From assembly GCA_016794125.1 (NCBI GenBank), contig JAEUKT010000002.1:498848-562847 (forward strand): DNA of 64,000 bases. The letters are read 5' to 3'. Each line of letters begins with the position of its first letter. The stretch's first letter is position 1. This DNA comes from Alphaproteobacteria bacterium (GTDB lineage Bacteria > Pseudomonadota > Alphaproteobacteria > Micavibrionales > UBA2020). Both the position numbers and the translations under genes were made by a program. Positions 8,769-19,444 of this stretch are shown here, one piece after another. The notes beneath the pieces are model-generated. The model did no database searches. It saw nothing but the letters and a program-made list of their open reading frames with translations, and was not told the DNA's origin.

Positions 8769-11150
8769 ATGGTTCTAAAAAAAGACAAACTGTATCAGGA
8801 CGCGCTGGATTACCACCGCAACCCGAACGGTGCCGGCAAGATATCGATCACGCCGACCAAGAACCTTGTCTCGCAGCGCGACCTGTCTCTTGCCTACTCT
8901 CCGGGTGTTGCCGCCCCCTGTCTTGAAATCGCGGCCGATCCGTCCACCGCGCCGCTTTACACCGCGCGCGGCAACCTTGTCGCCGTCATCACAAACGGCA
9001 CCGCCGTCCTTGGCCTTGGCGATATCGGCCCCTTGGCTGCCAAGCCCGTCATGGAGGGCAAGGCCGTCCTGTTCAAGAAATTCGCCGGCATCGACGCGAT
9101 CGACATCGAGATCGATTCCAAAAACACCGACCAGCTGGTCGAAATCATTGCCGCGCTGGAGCCCAGCTTCGGCGGTGTAAACCTTGAAGACATCAAATCG
9201 CCCGAATGTTTCGAGATCGAGCGCCGCCTGAAGGAACGCATGAAGATTCCCGTGTTCCATGACGACCAGCACGGCACGGCGATCATCGTGGGCGCGGCCT
9301 TCGTCAACTGGCTGAAGCTGGCGAAGCGCAACATGAAGGATGTGAAGCTTGTCACGTCGGGCGCAGGCGCGGCGGCGATGGCTTGCGTGCATCTGCTGGT
9401 CGCGCTGGGCCTGCCCAAGAAAAACATCATCCTGACCGACCGCGAAGGCGTGGTCTGGAAAGGCCGCAACAGCCATATGGACGAGGAAAAGAAACAATAC
9501 GCGGTCGACACCAAGGCGCGCACGCTCGCCGAGGTCATCAAGGGCGCGGATGTGTTTCTGGGTCTTTCAGCCCCCGGCGTTTTGACGGGCGCGATGGTGA
9601 AGACGATGGCGGATGCGCCGCTGATCATGGCGCTTGCGAACCCGACCCCCGAAATCATGCCCGAAGAAGCGCGCGTGGCGAAGCCGAATGCGGTGATCTG
9701 CACGGGCCGTTCCGACTACACCAACCAGGCGAATAACGCGCTTTGTTTCCCCTTCATCTTCCGCGGCGCGCTGGATGTGGGCGCGACGACGATCAACGAG
9801 GCGATGAAGCTTGCCTGCGTCAAGGCGATTGCCGAACTGGCGCATGAGGAACCGACGGCGGAGGTTGCCGCGCTGTACGGGGATATCCCGCTCAGCTTCG
9901 GCCCCGAATACCTGATTCCAAAACCGTTTGATACCCGCCTGATTTTGAAACTGCCGCCGGCGGTTGCCAAGGCCGCCATGGATTCCGGTGTCGCCACGCG
10001 CCCGATTGCCGATTTCGACGCGTATCACGAAAGCCTGCTGAAATACGTTTTCAAATCCGGCCAGCTGATGCGCCCGATTTACGACCGCGCCGCCAACAAC
10101 CCGAAACGCATCGCCTTCGCCGAAGGAGAGGAAACCCGCGTGCTGCATGCGGTGCAGACGATTGTAGACGAGGAACTGGCGAAGCCCATCCTGATCGGCC
10201 GCGAGGATGTGATCCTGAGCCGCATCAAAAAACTCGGCCTGCGCCTGAAAAAGAATGTGAATTTCGAGCTGGTCAATCCGGAGATGGATCCGCGCTATAA
10301 CGATTACTGGGGCACTTACCACAAAATTATGCAGCGCAAGGGCGTAACCCCCGCGATTGCCAAGCAAATGGTGCGCACGCGTAATTCCGTGATCGCCGCC
10401 CTGATGGTGCATAAGGACGAAGCCGATGCGCTGATCTGCGGCACGATCGGCCGTTACGACCGCCATTACAAATATGTCACCGACGTGCTGGGGCAGCCGA
10501 CGAATGACAAAACCTATGCGTCGCTGGCGGTCATGATCATCAACAAGGGCACGTTCTTCCTGTGCGACCCCTTCGTCAACCCGAACCCGACAGCCGAGCA
10601 GCTGTGCGAGATGACGCTGATGGCGGCAGAAGAAGTGCGCCGTTTCGGTTTGGTGCCCAAGGTTGCACTGTTGTCGCATTCCGATTTCGGCAGCGTGGAG
10701 CGGCCCGAGACGATCAAGATGCGTGATGCGACACAGCTGATCCGCGAACGCGCACCGGAGCTGGAGGTCGAAGGCGAAATGACCGGCTCCGCCGCGCTCG
10801 ACGAAGGCATCCGCGAAATGATGTTCCCGAATACAGAGCTGAAGGGGCAGGCGAACCTGCTGATCATGCCCAATATCGACGCCGCCAACATCGTGTTCCA
10901 CATGATGAAGACGCTGTCGGACGGCATCGCGGTCGGCCCGCTGCTGCTGGGCACGACGAAGCCCGCGCATATCCTGATCCCGTCGGTCACCTCGCGCGGG
11001 ATCGTAAACGCGGCGGCCTATGCCTCGGCCTGCGCGGATGTGACCGTGGAGAAGCAGATTGCCCGGTCGCGCAGCGTGAAAAAGCCGGGCAAGGCAAAAG
11101 CCAAGCCGAAAGAAAAGTCCAAGCCCGCAGCCAAGCGCAAGCGCGGCTAA
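8769..11150 (+). CDS. maeB: NADP-dependent malic enzyme with phosphotransacetylase-like domain
   Basis: A 793-residue MaeB: oxidative decarboxylation of malate to pyruvate. The N-terminal half is the malic enzyme domain (SLAYSPGVAAPCLEIA, NGTAVLGLGDIGPLAAKPVMEGKA, catalytic Lys in FKKFAGIDAIDIEI, VFHDDQHGTAII). The C-terminal half (from about residue 430) is the phosphate acetyltransferase-like domain that regulates this class. A final 28-residue Lys/Pro/Ala tail (KKPGKAKAKPKEKSK) makes it longer than the usual roughly 760 residues. It is followed by mgtE after 4 bases, so the two are probably translated from one message. Confidence 0.95.
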   Translation: MVLKKDKLYQDALDYHRNPNGAGKISITPTKNLVSQRDLSLAYSPGVAAPCLEIAADPSTAPLYTARGNLVAVITNGTAVLGLGDIGPLAAKPVMEGKAVLFKKFAGIDAIDIEIDSKNTDQLVEIIAALEPSFGGVNLEDIKSPECFEIERRLKERMKIPVFHDDQHGTAIIVGAAFVNWLKLAKRNMKDVKLVTSGAGAAAMACVHLLVALGLPKKNIILTDREGVVWKGRNSHMDEEKKQYAVDTKARTLAEVIKGADVFLGLSAPGVLTGAMVKTMADAPLIMALANPTPEIMPEEARVAKPNAVICTGRSDYTNQANNALCFPFIFRGALDVGATTINEAMKLACVKAIAELAHEEPTAEVAALYGDIPLSFGPEYLIPKPFDTRLILKLPPAVAKAAMDSGVATRPIADFDAYHESLLKYVFKSGQLMRPIYDRAANNPKRIAFAEGEETRVLHAVQTIVDEELAKPILIGREDVILSRIKKLGLRLKKNVNFELVNPEMDPRYNDYWGTYHKIMQRKGVTPAIAKQMVRTRNSVIAALMVHKDEADALICGTIGRYDRHYKYVTDVLGQPTNDKTYASLAVMIINKGTFFLCDPFVNPNPTAEQLCEMTLMAAEEVRRFGLVPKVALLSHSDFGSVERPETIKMRDATQLIRERAPELEVEGEMTGSAALDEGIREMMFPNTELKGQANLLIMPNIDAANIVFHMMKTLSDGIAVGPLLLGTTKPAHILIPSVTSRGIVNAAAYASACADVTVEKQIARSRSVKKPGKAKAKPKEKSKPAAKRKRG

Positions 11151-11154
11151 CAGG

Positions 11155-12576
11155 ATGGAAGAGGAAAAGGAAAAAGAAGGGCTGGAGATCGAAGAAGCCC
11201 CCGAACAGCAGGCGGCGCCGGATGACGAGCATCAGGTCGGCCTGTCTGATGCCTTCATTTCCGAGATCCTCGAACTGCTTGACCAGCAATACACCGACCG
11301 CATCCAGGAACTGTGCCGCGACCTGTCGGCGCCGGATGCCGCCGAACTGCTGATCAAGGTATCGCCGTCATCGCGCCACCAGCTGGTCGAAATCCTGGAA
11401 ACCGTCATCCAGCCGGAAACCTTTTCCTATCTCGATCACGAGATGCTGAACGATTTACTGGAACATATGTCGGGCGCGCATGTGGCCGCGATCGTAAACG
11501 AGCTGGAATCGGACGACGCGCTGCGCCTGATCGACGATCTGGACGAAGAACGCCGCCACGAAATCATGCGCCACCTCTCGCGCAAGGTGCGCGCGGGCGT
11601 CGAGGAGGGCTTGACCTTCCCCGAGGATTCCGCCGGCCGTATGATGCAGCGCGAATTCGTCGCGATCCCGCAGTTCTGGACTGTCGGGAAGATTGTCGAT
11701 TACCTGCGCGCGGCATCCGACGCGCTGCCCGATAAATTTTACGACATCTTCATCGTCGATCCGATGCACCGTTTCGTGGGCGCTGTCACGCTGTCGTCTG
11801 TTCTTTGCGCACAACGCGCGGTCAAGGTGGACACGCTGGTCAGCGACGAACACGTGACCGTGCCGGTCGATATGGACCGCGAACAGGTGGCGTTCCAGTT
11901 CCGCCGCAAGGATTTGCTGTCGGCGCCCGTCGTGGATGGCGACAACCGGCTGATCGGGGTGATTACCGTCGACGATATCGTCGACGTGATCGACGAAGTG
12001 GCGGAGGAAGACTTCCTGAAATTCGGGGGTGTCTCTGACAGCGACATCACGCGATCTCTTTACTCCACCGCCAAGTCGCGCTCCACATGGCTGATCGTCA
12101 ACCTCTGCACTGCTTTTATCGCGGCTTCGGTCATCGGCGTTTTTGAAAAATCGATCGAAAAAGTCGTCGCACTCGCGATCCTGATGCCGATTGTCGCCTC
12201 GATGGGCGGCAATGCCGGCACGCAGGCGCTGACCGTCATGATTCGCGCACTCGCCACCAAGGAAGTATCCGCCGCCAACGCGTGGCGCGTGATCGGCAAA
12301 GAATGCATGGTCGGGCTTTTGAACGGCGGGCTGTTTGCCCTGCTGCTGGGCGGCCTTGTCGCATGGTGGTTCGGCAGTCTTGTGCTGGGCGGCGTTATTT
12401 CGGCTGCGCTGATTCTCAACCTCTTTGTCGCAGGGCTGTTCGGGGCGGTCATTCCGGTCACGCTTTCCCGATTTGGCCTTGATCCCGCGCCAGCGGCGGG
12501 GGTATTGCTGACCACCGTCACCGATGTTGTTGGTTTCATGGCCTTTTTAGGATTGGCGACCTTATTTCTGCTCTAG
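11155..12576 (+). CDS. mgtE: Magnesium transporter MgtE
   Basis: A 473-residue MgtE Mg2+ channel. In order: an acidic N-terminal tail, the MgtE N domain with its superhelical repeats (AAELLIKVSPSSRHQLVEIL, LLEHMSGAHVAAIVNELESDDALRLIDDL), two CBS domains (residues about 140-265, ending RLIGVITVDDIVDVIDEVAEED) and five transmembrane helices with the conserved pore segment PIVASMGGNAGTQALTVMIR. The N and CBS domains act as a Mg2+ sensor that closes the pore. It starts 4 bases after maeB. Confidence 0.95.
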   Translation: MEEEKEKEGLEIEEAPEQQAAPDDEHQVGLSDAFISEILELLDQQYTDRIQELCRDLSAPDAAELLIKVSPSSRHQLVEILETVIQPETFSYLDHEMLNDLLEHMSGAHVAAIVNELESDDALRLIDDLDEERRHEIMRHLSRKVRAGVEEGLTFPEDSAGRMMQREFVAIPQFWTVGKIVDYLRAASDALPDKFYDIFIVDPMHRFVGAVTLSSVLCAQRAVKVDTLVSDEHVTVPVDMDREQVAFQFRRKDLLSAPVVDGDNRLIGVITVDDIVDVIDEVAEEDFLKFGGVSDSDITRSLYSTAKSRSTWLIVNLCTAFIAASVIGVFEKSIEKVVALAILMPIVASMGGNAGTQALTVMIRALATKEVSAANAWRVIGKECMVGLLNGGLFALLLGGLVAWWFGSLVLGGVISAALILNLFVAGLFGAVIPVTLSRFGLDPAPAAGVLLTTVTDVVGFMAFLGLATLFLL

Positions 12577-12620
12577 AAAATCGGTTTGCATAATGTATCG
12601 TGTCGTCCTATAGTCTTGGG

Positions 12621-13028
12621 ATGCAAGACGATGTCAAAACATTCCTGATGTTCTGCGAAACGAACGATTACCGCATGATGGCGCTGGAGCTGGCCGCCAA
12701 TCCGGCGCTCGTGAACGCGAAGGACGAACACGGCACTCCCGCCCTGCATCTTGCTGTGCAATGGGCGAATCTCGAAGCGATCGAGGAACTGCTGAAACAC
12801 GACGTGGATGTGACCGCCCGCGACGAACATGGCGAGAAAGCCGCCGACATCGCCATCCGCCTGAATTTCGATTCCATCACGCGCCAGCTGAACGCGCGCG
12901 AAGCCGAAAAAGAGCTCTATGCCCGCACCACCGGTTTCAGGAAAGATTTCGAGGAAGCGATCAGCGGCTTTGAAAAAGGCGCGCCCGCGATGTCCGTCCC
13001 CAAGCACAATTACAAATGGAAGCGATGA
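12621..13028 (+). CDS. Small ankyrin-repeat protein
   Basis: A 135-residue protein with two ankyrin repeats: NAKDEHGTPALHLAVQWANLEAIEELLKH and DVTARDEHGEKAADIAIRL, each with the TPLHLA-type helix and beta-turn pattern. Ankyrin repeats bind protein partners; the partner is unknown. The last 40 residues are basic and lack a repeat. The ATG at 12621 is used; a GTG at 12600 would add 7 residues, and neither has a clear Shine-Dalgarno. It follows mgtE by 44 bases on the same strand. Confidence 0.78.
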   Translation: MQDDVKTFLMFCETNDYRMMALELAANPALVNAKDEHGTPALHLAVQWANLEAIEELLKHDVDVTARDEHGEKAADIAIRLNFDSITRQLNAREAEKELYARTTGFRKDFEEAISGFEKGAPAMSVPKHNYKWKR

Positions 13029-13094
13029 TTCCGTAAATCATTCGCCTGTCGCGCATTTGCCGCGATTTAGCTATGGTAGCCCGAAGGAAAAATC

Positions 13095-14318
13095 ATGACG
13101 CAGCCCGCAAGAAAAGAGACCCCCATGTCCAAGGAAAGCTACACGCCCAAGGCCCTCGATTATCCCTCGCTGAGATTCGATCTGGGCGAAAATGCGGAGA
13201 TGCTGCGTGAAACCGTGCGCAGCTTCGCGCAGGAAAAAATCGCGCACCGCGCGGCGGATATCGACCACAAAAACGAATTCCCGAACGAGCTGTGGCCGGA
13301 ATTCGGCAGCTTGGGCCTGCTGGGCATCACCGTCGAGCCGGAATACGGCGGATCGGGCATGGGATATATCGAGCATATCATCGCGATGGAGGAAATCTCC
13401 CGCGCATCCGCATCGGTCGGCCTTTCCTACGGCGCGTTTTCGAACCTTTGCGTCAACCAGATCAAGCTCAACGGATCGGAAGCGCAGAAGAAAAAATACC
13501 TGCCCGACCTGTGCGCCGGCCGCAAGATCGGCGCGCTGGCGATGTCGGAGCCGGGTGCGGGTTCCGACGTGGTCTCCATGAAACTGAAGGCCGAGAAAAA
13601 GGGCGACCGTTACATCCTGAACGGCACCAAGATGTGGATCACCAACGGCCCCGATGCGCATACGCTGGTCGTCTATGCGAAAACCGACCCCGCCGCCGGA
13701 TCGAAAGGCATGACCGCCTTTATCATCGAAAAAGGCTTCAAGGGTTTTTCGACGGCGCAGAAGCTGGATAAACTCGGCATGCGCGGATCGAATACCTGCG
13801 AGCTGGTGTTCCAGGATTGCGAAGTGCCTGAAGAAAACGTGCTGAATGCCGTCGGCAAGGGCGTGAACGTGCTGATGAGCGGCCTTGATTACGAGCGCGC
13901 TGTTCTGTCGGGCGGTCCCTTGGGCATCATGCAGGCCTGCATGGATGTCGTGCTGCCCTATGTGCATGAGCGCAAGCAGTTCGGCCAGAGCATCGGTGAA
14001 TTCCAGCTGATGCAGGGTAAGGTCGCCGATATGTATGTCGCGCTGAACACCGCCCGCGCCTATGTTTACGCGGTGGGTCAGGCTTGCGACCGCAAGGAAA
14101 TCACCCGCAAGGACGCGGCCGGCGCAATCCTGTATTCCGCCGAAAAAGCCACATGGATGGCGCTGGAAGCCATCCAGACGCTGGGCGGCAACGGTTATAT
14201 CAACGATTACCCGACCGGCCGTTTGCTGCGCGACGCCAAGCTGTATGAAATCGGCGCTGGTACAAGCGAGATCCGCCGCATGCTGATCGGCCGCGAGCTG
14301 TTCAAAGAAACCGCGTGA
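13095..14318 (+). CDS. ivd: Isovaleryl-CoA dehydrogenase (acyl-CoA dehydrogenase family)
   Basis: A 407-residue flavin acyl-CoA dehydrogenase. The catalytic base position fits isovaleryl-CoA dehydrogenase: Glu 267 in [18 protein letters not shown], rather than near the C-terminus as in short/medium-chain enzymes. FAD-binding segments [11 protein letters not shown] and MWITNGPDA, and the C-terminal [13 protein letters not shown] and [11 protein letters not shown] are present. It oxidises isovaleryl-CoA to 3-methylcrotonyl-CoA in leucine breakdown, passing electrons to ETF. Its ATG has GAAGGA 6 bases upstream. The methylcrotonyl-CoA carboxylase genes that often sit next to ivd are not here. Confidence 0.9.
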   Translation: MTQPARKETPMSKESYTPKALDYPSLRFDLGENAEMLRETVRSFAQEKIAHRAADIDHKNEFPNELWPEFGSLGLLGITVEPEYGGSGMGYIEHIIAMEEISRASASVGLSYGAFSNLCVNQIKLNGSEAQKKKYLPDLCAGRKIGALAMSEPGAGSDVVSMKLKAEKKGDRYILNGTKMWITNGPDAHTLVVYAKTDPAAGSKGMTAFIIEKGFKGFSTAQKLDKLGMRGSNTCELVFQDCEVPEENVLNAVGKGVNVLMSGLDYERAVLSGGPLGIMQACMDVVLPYVHERKQFGQSIGEFQLMQGKVADMYVALNTARAYVYAVGQACDRKEITRKDAAGAILYSAEKATWMALEAIQTLGGNGYINDYPTGRLLRDAKLYEIGAGTSEIRRMLIGRELFKETA

Positions 14319-14974
14319 CCGCAAAAAACATCATCATTGCCGCTGCAATCGCGCTTGCGCTGCTGGCAGGCGGCGTGATGATGTACCGCCACACGGAAAA
14401 TTCCGCGCCACAGCTGTCCGAAACGCCGCCGACACCGGAACGCCCGCCTTCCGCGCCGCCGGTGCTGCAGACACCGCCGAAATTATGGCGGCTGGCCAAT
14501 GATGTGGAATGCCTGAAGGCCGAAGCCCTGCGCTTTGAGAAAGCAACTGTTGCGGATTACGGTGCATGGAAACCCATCGGCGTGCTGCTGACCAACAGCT
14601 GCGAAACGCCGCAGGTGTTGAGCGACATCAAACATTCCCTGACCGCGCTGGAATATGTGTCATCGCGTCTGCCAGTGAAAATCGCGCTGCTGGGCGCGGA
14701 TGACACCGCAGCTGCGAAAATCGTCACGCTTTCGCGCGGCGGCGAGCATTGCGAGACGATGACGGCGCTGCCCGACAAATGCAGGTTATTGCCCATCGCG
14801 CCGAAACAGCGCGTCTTTATCGCTCTGCCCGACCAATCATGGTTTTCGCTGAAGCTGCAAGGTGACAACAAAATCACGGGATTTTCCGGCCTGCCACAAG
14901 ACCCCACCCAGCCGCGCCCCGTGCCGAAAATGCCTGATATGGGTTTCAAGCTGAAGGGCGTAGGCAAGCCTTAA
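14315..14974 (+). CDS. Hypothetical membrane-anchored or secreted protein
   Basis: A 219-residue protein that starts at a GTG overlapping the ivd stop (GTGA). The N-terminus has a signal/anchor helix ([19 protein letters not shown], residues 5-23), then a Pro-rich linker ([21 protein letters not shown]) and a globular part with four cysteines (VECLKAE, NSCETPQ, EHCET, DKCRLL) that could form disulfides in the periplasm. No family recognised. The 4-base overlap indicates translational coupling to ivd, although no functional link is apparent. Convergent with the following gene, overlapping its end by 4 bases. Confidence 0.68.
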   Translation: MTAKNIIIAAAIALALLAGGVMMYRHTENSAPQLSETPPTPERPPSAPPVLQTPPKLWRLANDVECLKAEALRFEKATVADYGAWKPIGVLLTNSCETPQVLSDIKHSLTALEYVSSRLPVKIALLGADDTAAAKIVTLSRGGEHCETMTALPDKCRLLPIAPKQRVFIALPDQSWFSLKLQGDNKITGFSGLPQDPTQPRPVPKMPDMGFKLKGVGKP

Positions 14975-16014
14975 ATGCCGAGCGCGTTGCGAAGCCGTTT
15001 GAAAAAGGTCGGCTTCGGTTTTTGATAGCCCGCTTTTTTATTAAAGCTGTCGGTCAGGCTTTGGGTACGTTCCAGTATCGTATCACGCACGCGCTGGAAT
15101 TCTTCTTCCTTCAGCGCTGCCGCCTTTGTCACCGTATCCTCGATCAGCGCCAGCGTTGCGCGCGCGTCGTCCGGCTGTTTTTCGAGGAACAGCCGGGCAA
15201 GATCGTTTACGGCAGGCACGGAATCATTCGCGGCAAAATAAGTGCCGGACAGTTTTTCGGACGGGATAAACGGCGGCGCCTTGCCGGCCTCCGCCACAAT
15301 CTTGCGGAACTGACCGGCCGAGGCGGCCTTGTTGAAAATCGTGTTGTGGCGTTCAAAATATTTCGCGCTGTAACGCGGCAATCCGTTTTCCATGATTTCG
15401 GTGAACAGCGCGCGGGCAAAATGCCGTTCGTCGGGGAACGATTCGGGCGGCGAGTTTTTCAGGAAGTTGCGGATGCACCCGCGCGCCCCGCCGCCCGTTA
15501 CCATCATCGCGTTGATATATTCGGGATTTCCTTTTTTCGCCTCGCGCAGCGCCATCAATGTTTGCGCGGTGAAGGCATCGGCCTCGATCATCATGCCGAT
15601 GACATGTTCGTCCTGCGCGTTATGCAGCTTTCCAACGGCGGATTTCATGTCGCCGCGGTCGATATGCTGCTGCATATGGCGCAGTTCGTGCCACAGCGTC
15701 GTTGTCATGCGTGCGATGTCGCCGCGGTTGGCGACGCGGATGACGGCACCCGCAGACCCGCGCGAGAAGCGCCCCTGCACGTCGTCGATGCGCCCGGGGC
15801 GCACCACATAGATTTTGACGCCGTGTTTTTTGGCGGATTTCAGCAGGTCGGCACCGCCCGGCATAGCAGCCACACGCGCCATGATATCGGCGCGCGCCCC
15901 GCGATGCGTGCCATGTTTCCACTGCACATAGCGGTCATCGGCGGTTGCCAATAACAGCGTCACACGCTTGCGCGCATCTTGCAGCCACTTTTTGGGGGGC
16001 GCTGGATTCGTCAT
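14971..16014 (-). CDS. Predicted zinc metallopeptidase (HExxH), copy 1 of a four-member family
   Basis: A 347-residue protein with a gluzincin-like active site: HELRH at residues 109-113 within TTLWHELRHMQQH, and a downstream helix MIEADAFTAQ (E144, D146) that could give the third zinc ligand. It has no signal peptide, so it is probably cytoplasmic. From memory it resembles the family Pfam lists as a putative metallopeptidase, DUF6782; I could not check this. Related proteins in this window lie at 37825-38838 (also HExxH), 49934-50827 and 50878-51915 (both with the motif lost). Substrate unknown. It is convergent with the gene before it. Confidence 0.72.
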   Translation of the reverse strand: MTNPAPPKKWLQDARKRVTLLLATADDRYVQWKHGTHRGARADIMARVAAMPGGADLLKSAKKHGVKIYVVRPGRIDDVQGRFSRGSAGAVIRVANRGDIARMTTTLWHELRHMQQHIDRGDMKSAVGKLHNAQDEHVIGMMIEADAFTAQTLMALREAKKGNPEYINAMMVTGGGARGCIRNFLKNSPPESFPDERHFARALFTEIMENGLPRYSAKYFERHNTIFNKAASAGQFRKIVAEAGKAPPFIPSEKLSGTYFAANDSVPAVNDLARLFLEKQPDDARATLALIEDTVTKAAALKEEEFQRVRDTILERTQSLTDSFNKKAGYQKPKPTFFKRLRNALGI

Positions 16015-16084
16015 AACCGTTTCATCGTTGAATATGAAACAAGGTTAACCGCGCTGGCTGCGCTAATCAAGCCAGAGAATCAAA

Positions 16085-17998
16085 TCAGGCTTTTTTGCTG
16101 TGCGAGAGCGTTGCCGCAACCCCGAGCGCCGCGACGGACTGCTCCACGATATGCTGGGCGTTCAGTTCTGCCGTATCGTATTGTTTTTGCGGCGCGTCAT
16201 GGTCCAGCCATGTATCGGGCAGCGTCATGGTACGGATTTTCAGGCCGCGATCCAGCGCGCCCTTGGATGCCAAAAACTGCAGCACGAATGCGCCGAAGCC
16301 GCCGTTCGAGCCTTCTTCGACCGTGATCAGCACTTCGTGGTTTTGGGCGAGATTCATCACCAGTTCTTCGTCAAGCGGCTTGGCGAAGCGCGCATCGGCG
16401 ACGGTGGCGGAAAGACCCATCGCGGCCAGCTGTTCCGCCGCCTTCAGGGATTCCTGCAGGCGCGTGCCATAGCTGAGGATCGCAATCGTCGTGCCTTCGC
16501 GCACAACACGACCCTTGCCGATTTGCAGCACTTCGCCTGGTTTCAATTCCAGACCCCAGCCTTCGCCGCGCGGATAACGATAGGCGATCGGGCCGCTGTC
16601 GTAAGCGGCGGCGGTTGCCGTCATATGCAGCAATTCCTGTTCATCGGCGGGCGCCATCAGCACGAAATTGGGCAGGCAGCCAAGGAAGGCAATATCGAAG
16701 GACCCCGCATGTGTCGCGCCATCTGCGCCCACCAGCCCTGCGCGGTCCATCGCAAAGCGCACGGGCAGGTTTTGAATCGCCACATCATGCACGACCTGAT
16801 CGTAGCCGCGCTGCAGGAAGGTGGAATAAATGACGACAAAGGGTTTGTACCCTTCGGTCGCAAGGCCTGCCGCGAAGGTCACGGCATGCTGTTCGGCAAT
16901 GCCCACATCGAAGGTGCGCTTGGGGAATTCTTTCTCAAACAGGTCAAGGCCGGTGCCGGACGGCATGGCGGCGGTGATGGCAACGATTTTTGAATCCTTG
17001 CGCGCCTCGGCAATCAAACCATCGGCAAACACGCGGGTATAGGTCGGCACATTCGATTTGCTTTTCGCCTGCGCGCCGGTCAGCACGTCGAATTTGGCAA
17101 CACCGTGCATTTTATCGGCGGCGGTTTCGGCGGGTGCGTAACCCTTGCCCTTTTGAGTCACCACATGGATCAGGATGGGGCCGTCATGGATCGTGTCTCG
17201 CACGTTTTCCAGCACAGGCAGCAGGTGTTCAAGGTTGTGACCGTCGATCGGGCCCACGTAATAGAAACCCAACTCTTCGAACATCGTGCCACCGGTCACC
17301 ATGCCGCGCGCATATTCTTCGGCGCGTTGCGCGGCCTTTTGCAGGGGGGCGGGCAGTTTCTCGGAAAACTTCTTGCCGATTTCACGGATGCTCAAATATG
17401 GCTTCGACGAAATAAGGCGCGACAGGTACGCGCTCATCGCGCCTACGGGCGGCGCAATCGACATATCGTTGTCGTTCAGGATCACGATCAACTTGCTGTT
17501 CATCGCGCCCGCGTTGTTCATCGCTTCGTATGCCATGCCTGCCGACATCGCGCCGTCGCCGATCACAGCGATGATTTTATTGTCGCCTTTGTCGAGGTCG
17601 CGGGCGACAGCCATGCCGAGGCCGGCGGAGATAGAGGTGGAGCTATGTGCTGCGCCGAACGGGTCGTATTCGCTTTCGGAGCGCTTTGTGAAGCCGGACA
17701 AGCCGCCGCCTTGACGCAGCGTACGGATACGGTCGCGGCGGCCGGTCAGGATTTTATGAGGGTAAGCCTGATGACCCACATCCCAGATCAGGCGGTCGGC
17801 GGGGGTGTTGAAAACGTAATGGATGGCGGTCGTCAGTTCGACCACGCCAAGCCCCGCGCCCAGATGCCCGCCGGTGATGGAGACCGCGTCGATCGTTTCC
17901 TGACGCAGTTCATCGGCGAACTGGCGCAATTCGCCCTTCGCCAGTTTGCGAAGATCGGCCGGGATATTTACTTTATCGAGGAGGGGTTTGGCGTTCAT
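16085..17998 (-). CDS. dxs: 1-deoxy-D-xylulose-5-phosphate synthase
   Basis: A 637-residue Dxs, the thiamine-diphosphate enzyme that joins pyruvate and glyceraldehyde 3-phosphate in the first step of the MEP isoprenoid pathway. Visible: [15 protein letters not shown], the ThDP/Mg site [18 protein letters not shown] ending in NDNDMSI, the catalytic Glu region [16 protein letters not shown] and the C-terminal domain [19 protein letters not shown] lies 10 bases before the ATG. It is the last gene of a minus-strand run lipoprotein-gmhA-xseB-ispA-dxs. Confidence 0.97.
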   Translation of the reverse strand: MNAKPLLDKVNIPADLRKLAKGELRQFADELRQETIDAVSITGGHLGAGLGVVELTTAIHYVFNTPADRLIWDVGHQAYPHKILTGRRDRIRTLRQGGGLSGFTKRSESEYDPFGAAHSSTSISAGLGMAVARDLDKGDNKIIAVIGDGAMSAGMAYEAMNNAGAMNSKLIVILNDNDMSIAPPVGAMSAYLSRLISSKPYLSIREIGKKFSEKLPAPLQKAAQRAEEYARGMVTGGTMFEELGFYYVGPIDGHNLEHLLPVLENVRDTIHDGPILIHVVTQKGKGYAPAETAADKMHGVAKFDVLTGAQAKSKSNVPTYTRVFADGLIAEARKDSKIVAITAAMPSGTGLDLFEKEFPKRTFDVGIAEQHAVTFAAGLATEGYKPFVVIYSTFLQRGYDQVVHDVAIQNLPVRFAMDRAGLVGADGATHAGSFDIAFLGCLPNFVLMAPADEQELLHMTATAAAYDSGPIAYRYPRGEGWGLELKPGEVLQIGKGRVVREGTTIAILSYGTRLQESLKAAEQLAAMGLSATVADARFAKPLDEELVMNLAQNHEVLITVEEGSNGGFGAFVLQFLASKGALDRGLKIRTMTLPDTWLDHDAPQKQYDTAELNAQHIVEQSVAALGVAATLSHSKKA

Positions 17999-18197
17999 CT
18001 GCTCTGTCCTTCTTGCCGATATATATACACTTTTTCAGGAAAATTGGTACGCCCGTTACGCTACCCCGTATGCGATGGCACCGCTTGCCCTAGACCTTGA
18101 AATACAAGGCTTATTTTAAATATACCACGGGTTGCCGTTAACCGGCTGAGGCATTACCGAGGCATTTTGGTGCAGGAATTGTGCAGCTGATAAAGAA

Positions 18198-19106
18198 TCA
18201 GACGCGACGTTCAAGGACGTAGCGCGCCAGATCCTTCAGCAAATCCACGCGGCCTTCGTCAAACACGCGGAGATGCGAGATCGACTGGTCGACCAGCATC
18301 TGCGCGCGGGTGCGGGCCTGTTCGCGGCCCATCGCGGAGACGAAGGTGGATTTCTTGCCGTCCTGGTTCACGGGCTTGCCGAGTTCATGGACGTTGCTTT
18401 CCACGTCGAGCAGGTCGTCCGTCACCTGGAAGGCGAGGCCGAGGTCATGCGCATAGTTGCGAAGCGACTGACGATGCGCCGGGTTCGCCTTGCCGAGGAT
18501 CGCACCCGCCTCGCAGCAGAAAGCGATCAGCTTGCCGGTTTTCATGCGCTGCATGCGGCTGATCGTGCCGACATCGAATTCCTGTTTTTCGCCGATCAGG
18601 TCGAGCATCTGGCCGCCGACCATACCGTGCATGCCGACCGCGCCAGCAAGGCTTGCGATCAGTTCCACGCGCACGCGCGGGTCTTCATGCGTTTCGGGAT
18701 CTGCGAGCACTTCGAACGCCAGCGTCAGCAGCGCGTCGCCCGCCAGCAGCGCGGTTGCTTCGTCAAATTCCTTGTGCAGCGACGGCTTGCCACGGCGCAG
18801 GTCGGAGTTGTCCATCGCAGGCAGGTCGTCATGCGCGAGCGAATAGCAGTGCACAAATTCCGCGGCAGCTGCAACACGGCGGGCGCGGCCGGCGTCGACG
18901 CCGAATACGCGCGCACCTTCCATGACCATGAAGGGGCGCAGGCGCTTGCCGCCGCCCAGCGCCGCATAGCGCATTGCGTCGAAAAGTTTTGCTTCAACCA
19001 GGTCGGTCGGGGGCAGCAGGCTGGAGATGGTCTTGTTGACCTTGTCGCGGCAGTCGTCCATTGCCTGTGAAAGTTTCGGTGACGCCTCGCGTGGTGATGG
19101 TGCCAT
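18198..19106 (-). CDS. ispA: Polyprenyl (geranyl/farnesyl) diphosphate synthase
   Basis: A 302-residue all-helical prenyltransferase that condenses DMAPP/GPP with IPP. The first Asp-rich motif is DDLPAMDNSDLRRGK and the second is DDLLDVE, each binding Mg-diphosphate; GGGKRLRPFMV is the IPP-binding segment. The residues before the first motif (YSLAHDDLP) fit a C15-chain product as in alphaproteobacterial IspA, although the chain length is inferred. It lies between xseB and dxs, a common alphaproteobacterial order; 199 bases separate it from dxs. Confidence 0.94.
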   Translation of the reverse strand: MAPSPREASPKLSQAMDDCRDKVNKTISSLLPPTDLVEAKLFDAMRYAALGGGKRLRPFMVMEGARVFGVDAGRARRVAAAAEFVHCYSLAHDDLPAMDNSDLRRGKPSLHKEFDEATALLAGDALLTLAFEVLADPETHEDPRVRVELIASLAGAVGMHGMVGGQMLDLIGEKQEFDVGTISRMQRMKTGKLIAFCCEAGAILGKANPAHRQSLRNYAHDLGLAFQVTDDLLDVESNVHELGKPVNQDGKKSTFVSAMGREQARTRAQMLVDQSISHLRVFDEGRVDLLKDLARYVLERRV

Positions 19107-19189
19107 TTAAGAATGACCCTTCCAGAATGATTTTTTCTGCTGACTGTTATACCCCAAGTCGCGGAAAAATGTCACCAATTTAGAGATGA

Positions 19190-19429
19190 TTATTCAGAAA
19201 GCCGGATCTGTTCGGTCGTGACCTTGCCGCCCTCGCCCACCGTGATCTTTTCGATGCGCCCCTGCGCTTCCTTCAGCTTGGCATCGCAGTACTTTTTCAA
19301 GGCCATGCCGCGCTCGTAACTGTCGATGGAGGTTTTCAGGTCGGATGACCCACCCTCCAGCGCGCGCACGATTTTTTCAAGCTCCGACAGGGCTTCTTCA
19401 AAGCTCAGTTTATCGAGATCCTTGGACAT
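19190..19429 (-). CDS. xseB: Exodeoxyribonuclease VII small subunit
   Basis: A 79-residue XseB with the typical SFEEALSELEKIVRALEGG start, the SIDSYERGMALKKYCDAKL helix pair and a short acidic tail. It pairs with XseA to degrade single-stranded DNA; xseA is not in the window. It sits 15 bases after gmhA and 83 before ispA on the same strand. Confidence 0.94.
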   Translation of the reverse strand: MSKDLDKLSFEEALSELEKIVRALEGGSSDLKTSIDSYERGMALKKYCDAKLKEAQGRIEKITVGEGGKVTTEQIRLSE

Positions 19430-19444
19430 ATTCCGTAAAACCCC

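Noticed and set aside
9567..10970. A 467-codon open frame antisense to maeB.
   Set aside because: Shadow of maeB: composition rich in His, Gln and Arg with no recognisable domain or ribosome site.
13071..14324. A 417-codon open frame antisense to ivd.
   Set aside because: Fully overlaps a clear acyl-CoA dehydrogenase gene; no domain.
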